From assembly GCF_910594005.1 (NCBI RefSeq), contig NC_057818.1, positions 12,956,501 to 13,020,500 of the forward strand: a DNA stretch of 64,000 nt, given 5' to 3'. Both the position numbers and the translations under genes were made by a program. Numbering within the stretch: the stretch's first letter is position 1; the number at the start of each line of letters is the position of its first letter. A model generated the notes under the pieces. That model saw nothing but the letters and a program-made list of their open reading frames with translations, searched no databases and was not told where the DNA came from. This stretch comes from Cervus elaphus (Eukaryota; Chordata; Mammalia; Artiodactyla; Cervidae). This document shows, piece by piece, positions 10,600 to 21,879 of the stretch.

Positions 10600-11010
10600 G
10601 TGCCTCTGCCCCTCCGAGCCTCGGTTTCGCGATGTGAGTGGCACGGAGTGCGGGGGCGGGGCAGGACCACACCGGCTCCAGCCAGCTCCCGCCGCTTAGA
10701 GCATGCCCGCGGCCGCGGCTCCCTCCCTGGCGCACGGCTGCCGCCGGCCCTCAGAAGCACGCGGTTCTGCTTTCAAGATGCCCCCGGCCCCGGAGAAGGT
10801 CAGGAGGCCGGGAGAATTGAGAGTCCGCCCGACGGGGGTATGCTTCCGCTGTCACTGCGGGATGAGTCTGGGCTTGCGATCACAGCGTGTGCGGCGCGGG
10901 GACAAAGAACGTGACACAGAGGGTGATCAGACAGGGAGGAGGCGGGCAGCGTTGCTTACATCCACTCGCTGAGCACGCGGGAGAGGCGGCCCGCGAGACC
11001 TGCCCCCCTG
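10600..11010. promoter_or_regulatory. CpG-rich segment
   Basis: Repeated CpG-dense words ('gcccgcggccgcggc', 'ctgccgccggccc', 'gtgtgcggcgcggggac') run over about 400 bp without repeats. It is compatible with a small CpG island. The minus and plus frames here are open by composition only. Confidence 0.35.
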
Positions 11011-12640
11011 CCCTTCCGTCTGCTCCCACCCCGGATGCCCGACCTTGGAGCAGCACAGCCTCCCCAGCCCCCAGGACTCTACGATTCCAGCACACGGCCC
11101 TGGGTTTTTCATGTCCACCAATTAAGGGATTTGCTGGGTTGAGGCTTCTCAGGAACTCGGTACAGATGCTGTGTTGGAGCCAGCGAGGCGGTGGTGAGAG
11201 CCACTCACTGGGTATTAATCGCCTTCTGCTAGGGAGCCGTGGCCCGTGGCCTGTCGGGATCATTGGAACGTGGTGGCCCAGGACTAATAAACGGCAGGCT
11301 GGCTGATACCTGGGGTGTGGAGGGTGGGAGCAGGGGGTTGGCCGGTGTGGCCACCATGCAGAAAGGTACCTGCTCGTGGCTGGATGTGGACTGCTCGCTG
11401 GCCACAAGCAGACATCAGGAAGGCTTCATCTCCCCAGTATCCGGGCTCCTGTTTGTATCAGATGTGCAAGAACAGGCCAGAATTTGAATCAGAAAATGAG
11501 CGACTGTAGAAGGAATGATGGAAACAGCAAAAGGCCATTTGCAGACAGCACAGTTGTCATTGTTTCAGGCAGAAATCATCAACAGACGTGGAAATCTGGG
11601 CAGAATAGTGGTGAACAACAAGAGGTGTGCCTCGTGTTCATGCATCTCTCCCCGAGATCTGTCGTGATTGGGAAGGCGAGGGTGGTCTGTGCTACCATCA
11701 CGAGGGTGGGACAGATGACCTCGGGGGCCTCCAGAAATCAGATGCCGAGAAGGACACAGCATGCGGGCTGAGCTGTTCCTGCTGAAAATGGCCAGTTGGG
11801 TAAAATAAGGAGAGTGAGTGTTTCTTGGGGCTTGGACCAGCCCCTCCACAGTCAGTAATGCTCAACATGGTCTGTGCACCAGGGGCCGCCCCCTCCCCAG
11901 AGCGTGCAGGGCAGGCAGAGTCTCAGGCCCTGCCCCCCACTTGGAACAGAACCTGCACTTTGGTGGGGCCCCCCGCCAGGCACCCCACGTGCACATTGCA
12001 GGCTGCAGATGGCTCCCTCAGGAGTTCGGACGCACCTCCCAGCTCTGAGAGGTCAGTTTCGGCATCACAAGGAGCCCTGAAGGAAGCCAGAACTCGGCGG
12101 CAGGACCCTGGCAGACAGGAGGGAGCCAGTGGGGACATTGAGGCGGGTGACCCGGGAGTCGGCTGGTTCCCTGGACCTTGGTGCAGAAGAGGAAGGGTCC
12201 TGGCACGTCAGGGCGGGGGCGGCCCCTCCTCTCCCATGCCCGCTTGAGCTGAGCTGCCGAACTGACGTCCCGCTCGAGCAGGAGGGGGTCAGCAGACCCT
12301 GCCCTGGAGAACGCGCATGGCCGGGGGCCCGTCCCCGACTCCAGTCGCGGGGACGCGGTGGCCACTCGCTGTTTCCAAGGGAGAGTTCAGGAGGGTCAGT
12401 CCACGTGCTGGCTCCAGCACCGGTGTCTCAGCCAAGTGGCTCACTGGAAACGGGAACGTCTGTTTGAGGGAATGTGTGACCACACAGCTCTGGAAAATCA
12501 AACGGGGGTGTCTGTGCCTGGTGGTCTCCCCCGAACATTGCTGCCGTTGCCACCTGGGTGAATCCGGGACTTGGCATGCCAGGGTGGCCGTTCACAAGGT
12601 GGGCTTCCAAGTGCTCTCACGCTGGGAGACGTCCATCCTG
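11011..12640. other. Unique sequence, nothing recognised
   Basis: No repeat family or exon can be supported over about 1.6 kb. Several 100-175 codon frames overlap on opposite strands. Confidence 0.45.
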
Positions 12641-12748
12641 ACAATAGATCATTGTCGAGAGCCTGGCCCGGAAGACTGGGTCCTGTTAGAATAAATTAGG
12701 AGCAGGCACGTCTGAGCTATAATCATCACCACAAGGAGTTCTCCTGCT

Positions 12749-12767
12749 CGCCAAAAACTGTTTGGCG
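12749..12767. promoter_or_regulatory. Palindromic E2F-like site
   Basis: CGCCAAA (12749-12755) and TTTGGCG (12761-12767) form a perfect 7-bp inverted repeat around a 5-bp spacer. The right half, TTTGGCGC, fits the E2F consensus TTTSSCGC. It sits in a repeat-free block (about 12640-12830). Confidence 0.3.
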
Positions 12768-12827
12768 CTGTGGTGGACGCATCTATTAGTCCAGGCCCCG
12801 ACAGCTTCAGATTGGATTGTGTGCGGG

Positions 12828-12854
12828 TTTTCTTTTCTTTTCTTTTTTTTTTTT
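12828..12854. repeat. T-rich low-complexity tract
   Basis: An interrupted poly-T run (TTTTC units followed by about 12 T). No retroposon body is recognised next to it. Confidence 0.8.
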
Positions 12855-13639
12855 GTGGAAAGATGAAAGATTGGGGGCTATTGGAACATCTGTTCTGCCA
12901 TCACTTGGGAAGTTTCAAGTCAGGCGAGTTTGTATTATTAGCCAGAGTGGGACGTTTTATTCCCTGCACAGGGAATTCAAAAAGGAGAGACAGAAAAAGG
13001 TCAGAGCAGCACATGGGTGATTTCCTTGTCCTCTTTCCTGGGGCCTGGGGTCTCCTGGGGCCTGGGGCTTTACAGGAACCGGCTCTACTTCAACACAAGC
13101 TATCACAAAACGTGTGTTCTCTTTGGGAAGGGCCAGGGGCTGCAGGCTCCGGGAGGTCACCCAAGTGCCATCGGGGGTGGCCCCAGCCTCGCCTCGGCTG
13201 CACGCACGGCTCTCAGCGCCGCCTCTGTCCCTCCCCCGGCCCCGCCCAGCATCTCGGGGGGCCAGGACAGCAGATGAGGGTTCTGCGGTGTCACCGAGAA
13301 CGCTGGCTCGTGCGAGGGACCAGCTGGAGGCAGGCGCTGGGGTCTGTTCGAGACAGATGGCTCTGTCAGATTTGGCTCCCGGAAATTGTGCAAGACACGC
13401 TGCACTTGGCGGGCCTGCAGAGGCCTGGGCTCCAGGGTGGCCTCGGGGCCGGCTCCGTGTGGCCCCCCCGCCGTGCCACCCACGCCAGCGTTACAGGAGG
13501 ACCTGTTGGAGGGCCAGGGAGCTGACCAACCGCTGTGACCTCACAGTGACCCCTGGGCCTTTCCTGATCTGCCCACGCCCCGCCCCCAGCTGCAGCCTCC
13601 TCACCTCTCCTTATCCTGTCCGGCCCGGCTCCTCTTCCT
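12855..13639. other. Unique sequence
   Basis: GC-rich from about 13.1 kb. A short imperfect duplication of 'tcctggggcctggggt' occurs near 13040-13070. No gene seen. Confidence 0.45.
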
Positions 13640-14035
13640 GCTGTTGCTCGTGTAACCAGCCATGTCGCTGCCCCAGGGCCTTTGTGTGTGCTGTTCCTTC
13701 TGCCTGAAATACCCTTCCCCCTGGTAGATGCGTGCCTGGCGCTTTCACCTCTTCCAGGGGCTTCCTTCTGCTGTTACTTCCAGCAGCCGCCCGATGGAAA
13801 CTCTAGCCCCAGCCCCGCAACTCCTCTCCTGCCTCCTCAGCTTTGTCCTCCTTCTCCACGCGTGTCCCTAACACACCGTTGTACGTATTTGCTGTCTGTG
13901 TCCCCAGTCCTACCAGAACCTAAATAACGAAGCTCCGTTGGCCCCAAGACGGCCTGATTTGCTCATGCCTGGCTGTGTGCATGCTGCCAAGGTCAGTGCC
14001 TGGCACACAATGGGTACTTAATAAATACTTGGGGA
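13640..14035 (+). mobile_element. L2 LINE, 3' end
   Basis: It runs from 'ctgccccagggcctttgtgtg' (core 'cagggcctttgtgtgtgctg') through 'tgttccttctgcctg' to the diagnostic L2 3' end 'gtcagtgcctggcacacaat' and 'gtacttaataaatacttg'. L2 is an ancient, inactive LINE. No coding frame survives. Confidence 0.85.
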
Positions 14036-14689
14036 AGGGAAGAAATGAAGATCAGTGAGAAAGAATCACTACTGACCTTGCCTCTCCACTTCTTGACATT
14101 TTAAAAAAAGTAATGAAACACTTGACTCTGAATTCACTGGAGAATGTCAGAGCCGGGGCCCAGGGCAGGGAACCTCACAGACAACAAAGACAGGTGGGCA
14201 AGTGGGCACAGACCCAGAGCGTGGGGGTGACCCGCCGGGGGCCACAGCCAACACCTGTGTGCCCAGCTCACTGCCTCAGCCGCTGGGTAAGGACGTGGCC
14301 AGCCTTAGGGTCTGCAGCACGTCAACCTCGGCCTGGGGACCCGACACGGTTCCAGGAGGTTCTGATCCTAAGGGGCCCCTTGTCTGGAGGCAGACACCTG
14401 GTACCACTTAGAACAGGAAGTTGGGATTCAGTCTGCCCCTCTGAGGAGGTGCCAGTGAGCCTGGCATAAATGAGGTTGTGATGCCATGTGGGACAAAGCC
14501 AAGAGCTAAGTGTCAAGTAATGAGCCTCCTTCTCGGATGTGACCCCAAACCCAGCCCCCAGGGCAGGACCCCCAGGAGGAAGTGCAGAAAGGGTTTGAAT
14601 GAGGCACCCAGAGGACAGACTCTGAGAGCTTCTTCCTGAGTCTCCCTGACACCATCTCCTCCAAAGGGCTTTCTCATCTCTGCTTGCTT
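14036..14689. other. Unique sequence, nothing recognised
   Basis: No repeat or exon is supported. Confidence 0.4.
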
Positions 14690-14760
14690 GTTGAGGACCA
14701 AGGCCCAGCGAGGCTGAGAATTTGCCTGAGGTCACACGGGGTTCGAGTCCACGTGTGCTG
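14690..14760 (-). mobile_element. MIR fragment
   Basis: 'ccaaggcccagcgaggctgag' (core 'aggcccagcgaggctgag') followed by 'cctgaggtcacacggg' and 'gttcgagtcc' matches the reverse strand of MIR without its 3' third. Confidence 0.7.
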
Positions 14761-14924
14761 CAGTAGCCAGAGGCCCTGTAGGGTGCTACAGAGAGTGCTG
14801 TCTCGTCCCTCCTGGTGTGGAAGCCTCACCTTTCCAGCTGTCTTGTCAGGTCTCTTGTCTGATCCTGGCGATGGGAGAGTTCAGAAGTGGGCACCCACGG
14901 TGATCCCTGCTGCTGGCTGGCATT

Positions 14925-15145
14925 TTCTGAGCACTGGGTCAGGGTCAGTCAGCACTGTTATTAATACCTTACGAGGATTGTCTCATATCCAGTTCCTCAC
15001 ACATCCTTGGAGGCAGAGACCGTTACTGTCCCCAGGATGCAGAAGGGTGATTGAGGCCCAGAAAGGGTAGGTAATTGCCCAAAGTCGCTCAGCTAGGAAG
15101 TGATAAACCAGGATTCAAACCACGGCAGCCTGACCCCTGGGACAC
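14925..15145 (-). mobile_element. MIR SINE, nearly full length
   Basis: All parts of reverse-strand MIR are present in order: 'gagcactgggtcagg', 'gattgtctcatatcc', 'gattgaggcccagaaagg', 'aattgcccaaagtcgctcag', 'ggattcaaacc'. It is one of the longest MIRs in the window. Confidence 0.85.
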
Positions 15146-15456
15146 GTCTAACCACCAGGGCTAAACGCACCCACAGGGCCGCGCAGCACCTGCTGCCACT
15201 TCCGGACCAGTGTCAGGCGGGCAGGGCGGGCTTTCCGCCGATAGGCCCACAAGACCTCGCTGAAAGCTGCTTTGGAGTCTGCTCCTGGCCTCTCAGCAGC
15301 CCCTGTGCAAAACAAAGCCAGCAGCGTGGGAGGGGCCCTGGGAGGGAGCCCAGCCCCCCCAACTCCGCCCCGCTGCCCAGCTGGCCCAGCTGGCCCCGCA
15401 GGACGAGCCGTGACAGCTGCTGGGGGATTTGCATGGGTAAGGGCCAGAGGGGTTAG
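15146..15456. other. Unique sequence
   Basis: About 310 bp of GC-rich unique DNA between the MIR and the array. No gene is recognised. Confidence 0.4.
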
Positions 15457-16035
15457 GTGTGCTGAGCAGGTCCCCGGGGCGCCCGTCCATCAGACAGGCC
15501 CCTCGTACACACACACACACACACATGCAGACACACACACACATGCAGACACACTCGCACACGCAGACGGACACACACAGAGACACACGCAGACGTGCAC
15601 GTGCGTACACACGTGTACATACATGCAGACACTCGCACACGCGGACACACGTGCACGTGTACACGTGTACATACATGCAGACACAGACACACACACAGGT
15701 GCACAGAGCAGGTCCCCAGGCTCCTCCTACACACACACATGCAGACACACACACACGCAGATGCACGCGCGCACACATGTAGACACACATGCAGACATGC
15801 ACACAGACACATAGACACACTTGTACACACACAGGTGCACGCAGATACACACACGCAGACACACACAGGTGCACTGAGCCAGTCCCCGGGGCTCCCGTCC
15901 AGCAGACAGACCCCTCCTACACATGCACACACACACACACATCCCGGAGGGAGTTATGTGCTCTGAGCAGGTCCCCGGGGCTCCCATCCAGCAGATGGGC
16001 CCTCCTACATGCGTGCGTGTGCACACATGAAGCTC
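15457..16035. repeat. Composite array: four minisatellite units separated by CA-rich tracts
   Basis: A unit of about 50 bp containing 'gagcaggtccccgggg' then 'ctcccgtccagcagac' and 'ccctcctacac' occurs at about 15457-15513, 15698-15736 (internally deleted), 15868-15934 and 15957-16020. The units are separated by CA, CAGACA and CACGTG-type tracts. The long cysteine/valine- or threonine/histidine-rich open frames over this block come from the dinucleotide repeat and are not proteins. The first CA tract also holds an inner repeat of 'acacgtgtacatacatgcag' (near 15610 and 15663). Confidence 0.85.
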
Positions 16036-16504
16036 AGGGCAGCTCATTCCTATCCCCAAAGGGTCACTTGGCAGGCGAGGCCTGAGCAGACCCTTCATTC
16101 ATTGCCCTCCCAAGACCTCACAGGCAAATAACTGTGTCTCTGAACATTCAAAACCGAAGCCATCCTGGACCCCGGGCTCCTGTCAGGCAGCTGCAGCCCT
16201 CCATGACCCTTCACTGGCGGGGGGTAGGCAGGAAGGAGGCAAGAGCGAGCTGCCGGCTGAGACCCGGGAGGCGGGAAGCGGAAGAGGCGCCGTGCAGGGT
16301 TGGCAGTGGGCCTGGGGGCATGAGGGGCCACCTCTCCTGGCCCACCCTCCGTCCACATGGGCCAGGGGCTGGGCAAGCTCTGGGGACCCTGGGTGCTCAG
16401 CGAGAACCAGCATCGCCTGGTGCCCCTGCCAGGCTGCTCTGGTGGCTGCTGCCCGACCCAGGAGAATGGGGGTCAGGCCACAGTGTCACTGGGGTGAGGT
16501 TTAG
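16036..16504. other. Unique sequence
   Basis: GC-rich and without a repeat. No supported gene. Confidence 0.4.
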
Positions 16505-16605
16505 CTATTCTTGCACCTTGGTTTCTTCATCTGTAAAATGGGATGTTTCGTGGTCTTTATGAAAGTGCTGAGCACTTGGCCTGATATTATCAAAATGCCA
16601 CCATG
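16505..16605 (+). mobile_element. MIR fragment, sense
   Basis: 'ggtttcttcatctgtaaaatggg' (core 'cttcatctgtaaaatggg') then 'gtgctgagcacttggcctg' matches the 3' half of sense-strand MIR. Confidence 0.8.
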
Positions 16606-17759
16606 ACGCTGATGCTGACATGGTGGGTGTTTACAAAGGACCGAATTACGTGGTTGAGCCTTGTGTGCTGGTCAGGAGGCCAGCTGACGTCTGTCTGCAG
16701 GGGCTGCCCAGAGGGGTGGCCTGGTGACATTCAGACTAGGGGCAGGGGCCGTTGTCTTCTGGACTGATTGATTCCAGCCCCAAAAGGCTGTGAGTGAGAA
16801 GAAAACCTGCTCAGCCTCACAGGCTCCGACCCCCGGCCCAGCCGGAACCACGCCTGTGTGGCTTCCATGTTTCAGGGGCTGGAAAAAGGGGGTTTGGGAG
16901 AGGGAGAGGTGAGTGGAGACCCCGGGGGCCTGGACGGCTAGGGGCTGTTTGCGGACAAAGATCTCTGGTCTCCAGAGAGGAGCCTGAGGGCCTTGTTGCC
17001 AAGTGGAGAGTAACCATGGGCAGCAGGGAGCCTCTGCGGGTTTGGGGCGAGGGGCACCTCCAAGCCAGGGCCTGCTGGGTTCTCCCTGGGGACGGGGGCT
17101 GGGTCATCATCGAGAGCCATCCAGGTCTCTGGCACTGTGTCCCAGGGGGCTGCAGAGGGAGTGTGGACCCCCTGGTCCCAGCTGAGACCCCCTCCTCCCT
17201 GAAGGCTGGGCCCCACAGCCCCAGCACGGCCGCCCAGACTCCCTCCAGCCGAGATTTTCGCTGAGGCGGCTGAGCACTCCCCTTCCTCCTCTTCCTTTGC
17301 TGGCGTTTCAGCTCCCTCGTGTGTGTCCTCGAAGGTGGAGGTGTTAGGGGACGGGACCAGGAGCGGGATCCAGGGTGCAGAATTCCAGAAGCCTGAACCC
17401 CCTGCCCCCGGCTAAGGGTGGGTCTGGGTCCAGGTGGCCTCTTGTGGGGAAGGAGGCATTCCTTTCCCTCCCCGAAGGGCTGCTTAACCTTTCCCTTGAT
17501 TCAGAAGAAAAGTGGTTTGGATGCCAGCTGCTGGACAACTGACTCTTTCCCTAGAGAGAAGGTCATCATCATGTCACACCTGAGGGCACCTGTTCTGCCC
17601 TTGGGCCCAGCTTGTCCTGGCCAGCTGGCCTCCTGCGCTCCCAGGGCTGTCTTCTGATCACTCAGCCTTGTCCACATCGCTCCCCGGGCCTGGCCCCTAC
17701 ACCAGGAACGCTCAGGCCTTCAGGGATCCTGCCCCGAGGCTTCAGCGCTGATCACTCTG
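16606..17759. other. Unique sequence, nothing recognised
   Basis: GC-rich to about 17.5 kb. No repeat or exon can be supported. Confidence 0.4.
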
Positions 17760-18070
17760 CTTTACATTGTTAACTGAAACACAAGTGGGTCTCTTTCCTG
17801 GACTTCGATGTTAGGCCTCAAGAGAGCTGTCATTCCTGTGGCTTTCTGTTTATAATCCCTGGGGCTCCCATGTGCATTGAGCAGGTTCCACACTGCACGA
17901 GGACATCAACTGAAATCCAGCCAGCACACGACTCATTGAGTCATTAGTCCTGGAGCAAGAGGGAACCTTTTTCTAAAGTAAACCTCATTTACACCTTGCT
18001 CCTCTTTTGGTAGTGATCTGTGACGTTGATCAACTCTGCAAACAGCCTTGTGGGGGTTGAGACAGAGAAT
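17760..18070. promoter_or_regulatory. Candidate conserved noncoding element
   Basis: A repeat-free block with lower GC than its flanks. It contains 'attgttaactgaaac' (GTTAAC), 'gactcattgagtcattag' (paired AP-1-like half words), 'aaagtaaacctcattt' (FOX-like) and 'gtgacgttgatc' (CRE-half-like). The density of such words suggests an enhancer. Untested inference. Confidence 0.25.
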
Positions 18071-19064
18071 GGAGAACGACTTTGCAGGCCATCCTTAGTT
18101 TCTGCGTTACTTTGTGTTTTGCCCAGATGACTGACAGGGCCCAGGTCCTGTACTTCTTTGCCCCTCCCGCAGCCACCGCCAGCTCACATGGTCCCCCAGG
18201 AGTGGGCCGCTCGCAGGATCTGCTTAGTGCTCTGGGCCAGATGAGCAGGGAGGCGTTTCTCCACCATCAAAGCCAAGTGTGCCAGCCCGGAGCAGGGCAG
18301 CTGGCCCCCAACAGTCACAGCACAGCAGCAGAGACTTACACGGCCCTGACTGCACGGGCTCTGGGATCCCAGGGCCGCACAAGCCCAGCGCGGCAGCCAC
18401 TCTGCAGAAGAGCGCCTTTGTGCCTGTCTGGTTCTGGCTGTATTTTTTTTTTCCTTCCCGAGGCAATGAAGTGACATTTTCTGGATTATTCCCTTCCTTC
18501 CCTGCCCTGGGGGAGGTCGCCACACTTCCCACCTCCTCCTCTTCGGCCCTGTGCTCCTGGGCGTTCTGGGGTGTTGAATGGAGGTCTGTCTGCCCTGGCA
18601 GGGTGGACGTGCCCACGGGGCTCAGGGCCTTGGCGTGCACACAGTGTGTGGCCTCACCCCAGCCCTTCTTCCCCTGCCAGCCCCAGCTTCTGACCAAGCC
18701 CCTGACTGCTGGGAGACCCTCCCCACACTGTCCTCACTCTGCAGGAGGCTAGCGGTGCAGGTCCGGCCTGGCCAAGTTGTCCAGTGGTGAGAGGCCGCCC
18801 CCCAGGCCTCCCTGTGGGGTCACTAAACCCCTGGCCGGGCTGTGCCCTCCTCCCTTCTAAGCACAGAACACTGCCCTTGTCACTCTTACCACAAAAGGCC
18901 CTTATTCCCCTTCATCTTTTATTAGTGCTGGCTTTGCATTGACTGGGTCAGGCTTTGGGGACTTAGACAGAAATAGTGCAGCCCTGCCCGTGACCCTCAG
19001 CGCCCAGGAAGGAGACAGAGGGGTAAACAGAATAACCACCGTCAGCCTGGGAGGGGCCACATCC
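18071..19064. other. Unique sequence
   Basis: No repeat or supported exon. Frames of 130-157 codons on both strands overlap and have no domain. Confidence 0.4.
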
Positions 19065-19195
19065 CACATCTGTGGCTCCTGGCTGTGCATCTTTGGGCAA
19101 ATCGCTTAACCCTCTGTGCTTTGACGTCTCATCTGTGAAACGAGGCTAATAATAGATGTTACTACTCTTCTGAAGAATGATTATGTGTGGGGGTG
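19065..19195 (+). mobile_element. MIR SINE, sense
   Basis: 'ggctgtgcatctttgggcaaat' (core 'tttgggcaaatcgcttaacc'), 'gtctcatctgtgaaacgagg' and 'ctaataatagatgttac' follow sense MIR in order. Confidence 0.85.
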
Positions 19196-19207
19196 TGTGC
19201 AGGTTGT

Positions 19208-19465
19208 TTCCTTTTTTGATCAGTTTTGCTGAGATATAATTTATATACAATAAAACCTGTGAGTTTTAAGTGCCAAATGCAGTGAGTTTTGACAAATGTA
19301 TACGGTCATGTAGCCACCGTCACAGTCATCACCCAGACTGTCTCCATCACACCAGAGAGTTCTGTGTGCCCCTTCGTGGTCAGTCCCCTGTCCCTACCCT
19401 CCCCCTCGCAGCCACTAATCTGTTCACTTTCATCAGCTGGGCCTTTCCTGTTAGCTACTGGGCAA
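19208..19465 (-). mobile_element. L1M-type LINE-1 3' fragment, antisense
   Basis: 'ttgctgagatataatttatat' (core 'gctgagatataatttat'), 'gtcatcacccagactgtc' and 'cagccactaatctgttcac' match the reverse strand of an old L1 3' region. Confidence 0.7.
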
Positions 19466-19494
19466 GTTACAGACCTGCATTAGGGTCCTGGGTC

Positions 19495-19615
19495 TGGTGT
19501 AACAAATGCCTACAGACTCGGTGGCTTAAATCAACAGAGATGTCTTCTCTCAAGTTCCAGAGGCAGAGGTCTGAGGTCAAGGTGTCGACGGGGCCAGGGC
19601 CTGCTGTAGTAGGCT
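19495..19615 (-). mobile_element. MLT1/MaLR-type LTR fragment, antisense
   Basis: 'ggtgtaacaaatgcctacag', 'ggtggcttaaatcaacag', 'gttccagaggcagaggtc' and 'tcaaggtgtcgac' follow the antisense 3' end of an ERVL-MaLR LTR. The rest of the LTR is missing. Confidence 0.65.
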
Positions 19616-20535
19616 AAGGGGCTGAACCACTGTTCGTGTCTTTGTAAATTCCTTAAAATTTCATTCCAGCCGGGCTGCCATGTTAGTTTTCATTCCATTC
19701 ATTCCTTACTACCTGACGGGTTGCCCCAGTCACAAATTGGCCTGTCACCTTTGGAGTTTACATTCCCTCTGCCCCTCTGTCACGGGGCTCCCTCATCACC
19801 CGCTGGACTCATTGTGGGGGACCCTGTGAACACGGGAGCTAAGTGGCCTAACTCCACCCCGAAATGCGAGGATGAGGACGGGAAACGGGCCTGCTTATGC
19901 GGAGATCAGTGTAAGGCCTGCCTTCTCGGAGGACAGGTCGGACCGGGTCACTGCTGTGAAAGCTTGGCTCTGCTGGCCCAGTGCCGAGGCTGCCCTGTCC
20001 CCTCCAGCCGCAACGTGACATGCACACCAAGATCCTGTTGGAAAGAGCGGGTTCCGACTCCACGGGCCAGGGTGGGCCCGAGGCCTGGCACGCCTGGGGA
20101 GCTCCGCTGGTTTGTGGAGGGCCCTCTGAGGCCCCCAGACCTGTCCAGCCAGCCGCCTCGTCTGCCAGATGACTGCAAGAGGCAGACGCGACACCTTCAA
20201 GAAGAAACTTGATCTTCAGCCCTCTCCAGCCTGGCAAGGACGTCACCCCACCCAGTGACCCTCCCCGGCATGTCCTATTGCCTGGCCACTCACCCCACCC
20301 GACGACCAGCCCCTCACCAGCCTGCTGGGCTGAGTCCAGAATGTTCCTGGCTCCATTCTCCACTCCCCACCTCCACGCAGCTGCGGTTTCAGCTGCAGTT
20401 GCAGACGGACTCAGGGGAGACGGGCGAATCTCGGCCAGAACACTTGCAGGCAAGGTGTCACCCAAGATGGCCTGATATTTCCAGCCAGCCAGGAGGAGGA
20501 AGCACGTTTCCACCCCAGATAGACTGTCCTTGGGT
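19616..20535. other. Unique sequence
   Basis: A 255-codon minus-strand frame spans 19848-20615 but shares its interval with open frames in several other phases and shows no domain. No gene is supported. Confidence 0.4.
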
Positions 20536-20548
20536 GGGGGGGGGGGGG
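20536..20548. repeat. Homopolymer run of 13 G
   Basis: A G run preceded by TGGGT, with G-quadruplex potential. The length may vary between individuals or assemblies. Confidence 0.9.
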
Positions 20549-20924
20549 CATGAACAGCAGCCCCTGGGGGTTCTGGGGTGCCCCATCCCCGTTGAAGGTG
20601 GACAGGTGTGCCCAAGGATGGGGAGGCAGGCAGACTGGCCCCTGCGTTTTTACCTGGTGGTTGCTAAGGGGGAGGGAAAAGGTGGGATGAGGTTCCACCT
20701 GCCCAAGTGTCCCCAGCTTGAGCCCGCAGGTCCCCAGGGGGCTTGTAGAGGTGCTGTCACTGCAGGTCCCACGTGGGGGCTCCCAGAGTTTGGCCAGGTC
20801 TTCCTAGGTTCCCTCCACGTGGATATGGAAAGGGTGAGCAGGCACCCAGTTCCTTGCTTTAGCACAACGGACTCAGCATCCCTTAAGCCGCAGGTGAGGG
20901 AAGTTTCTATCCCTGCTGTTTTCT

Positions 20925-21049
20925 CTTTTTTTTCTTTTTGGCCACACCGCACAGCTTATGGAATCTTAGTCCCCGGACAAGGGGTTGAACCTGCACCCGT
21001 GGCCATGGAAGCGTGGGGGTCTTAACCACTGGACTGCTAGGGAAGTCCC
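20925..21049 (-). mobile_element. CHR-type tRNA-Glu SINE with target duplication
   Basis: On the minus strand it begins 'gggacttccctagcagtcc' (head), carries a degenerate B-box near 20988-21000, and ends in an A-rich tail (T-rich on the plus strand, 20921-20939). Flanks 'tccctgctgtt' (20910-20920) and 'tccctcctgtt' (21046-21056) match at 10 of 11 positions and look like the target-site duplication, overlapping the end of the element by a few bases. Confidence 0.85.
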
Positions 21050-21059
21050 TCCTGTTCTT

Positions 21060-21879
21060 AATGAGTTTCACATAGTGCTGTCGTTCCTGCGATCCACAGT
21101 CGCGTCTCAGAAGTCTAAGAAGAAAGGCCTCCCTGGCCCAGAAGAGTTGTGTGGTTTGATCATTGCACTGTGTCTGGGTTGGACCTCAGCAGTGCCCCAG
21201 CGTCTGCCAGGCCGGGCCTGCCACTCTTGTGGACCTGAGGGGCTCCTGGTGCTCAGAGGATGGGCTGGAGTGTCTGGGATGTAAGGCTGGCCCTGGGAGC
21301 CCCCCTGGGGTGGAATGTGGCCCCTGTGGTCCTAGGAGGTGATGCTGTGGGGGTGGGGGTTCAAGGTTGGACTCGAGTGGGACGTGGCCCTGCAGTGGGG
21401 CCAGGACACAGTGAAGTTTCAGCAGCCCCCATGAGAGGAGCAGAGGCCCCGTTGGACTGGAAGCGTCTTGGTGGTTGGTGTTGATTCTGTGGGCGGCAGG
21501 CATCAGTGACTGCTTTTGACAGGCAAGTGACACCAGGGGAATTCTTCCCGTGGACGCTTCTCAGTGGCCTGCAGGGGGCCAGCCCAGGGCTGGTGTTTAA
21601 CAGGTAGCCTCCTCCTCTTCGCTGTCGCTCCGCCTTGCAGACCTGCCAGGATGCTGGGGAGAGGCTGAGATGGGCGGAATCTGGACCAGGGTAGCCGACT
21701 CCAGGGCTGTGCATGCCTTGGTCCCTGCCTGCCCTTTGGGAAGCCTTTTGGGGAGAGGGGTCTCCTCAGGGCACCCCCACCCTTGCGCTTAGCCGACCAG
21801 TGACTCATTCTATCTCAGCAGCTCAAGATGAGCCCCCAGCCCGGGCACTGTCTTCTGTGGCTGCTTAAAAAATGATTGG
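21060..21879. other. Unique sequence
   Basis: GC-rich, with no recognised repeat or exon. Confidence 0.4.

Noticed and set aside
12770..13525. 251-codon plus-strand frame
   Set aside because: It reads through a poly-T tract (a run of Phe) and a GC-rich tail, with no domain.
15272..15966. Overlapping open frames of 107-193 codons rich in Cys/Val or His/Thr
   Set aside because: They are translations of the CA/TG array in every phase on both strands. No start context, domain or non-repeat sequence supports a protein.
19848..20615. 255-codon minus-strand frame
   Set aside because: Other phases are open over the same bases, there is no recognisable domain, and it crosses a 13-G run.
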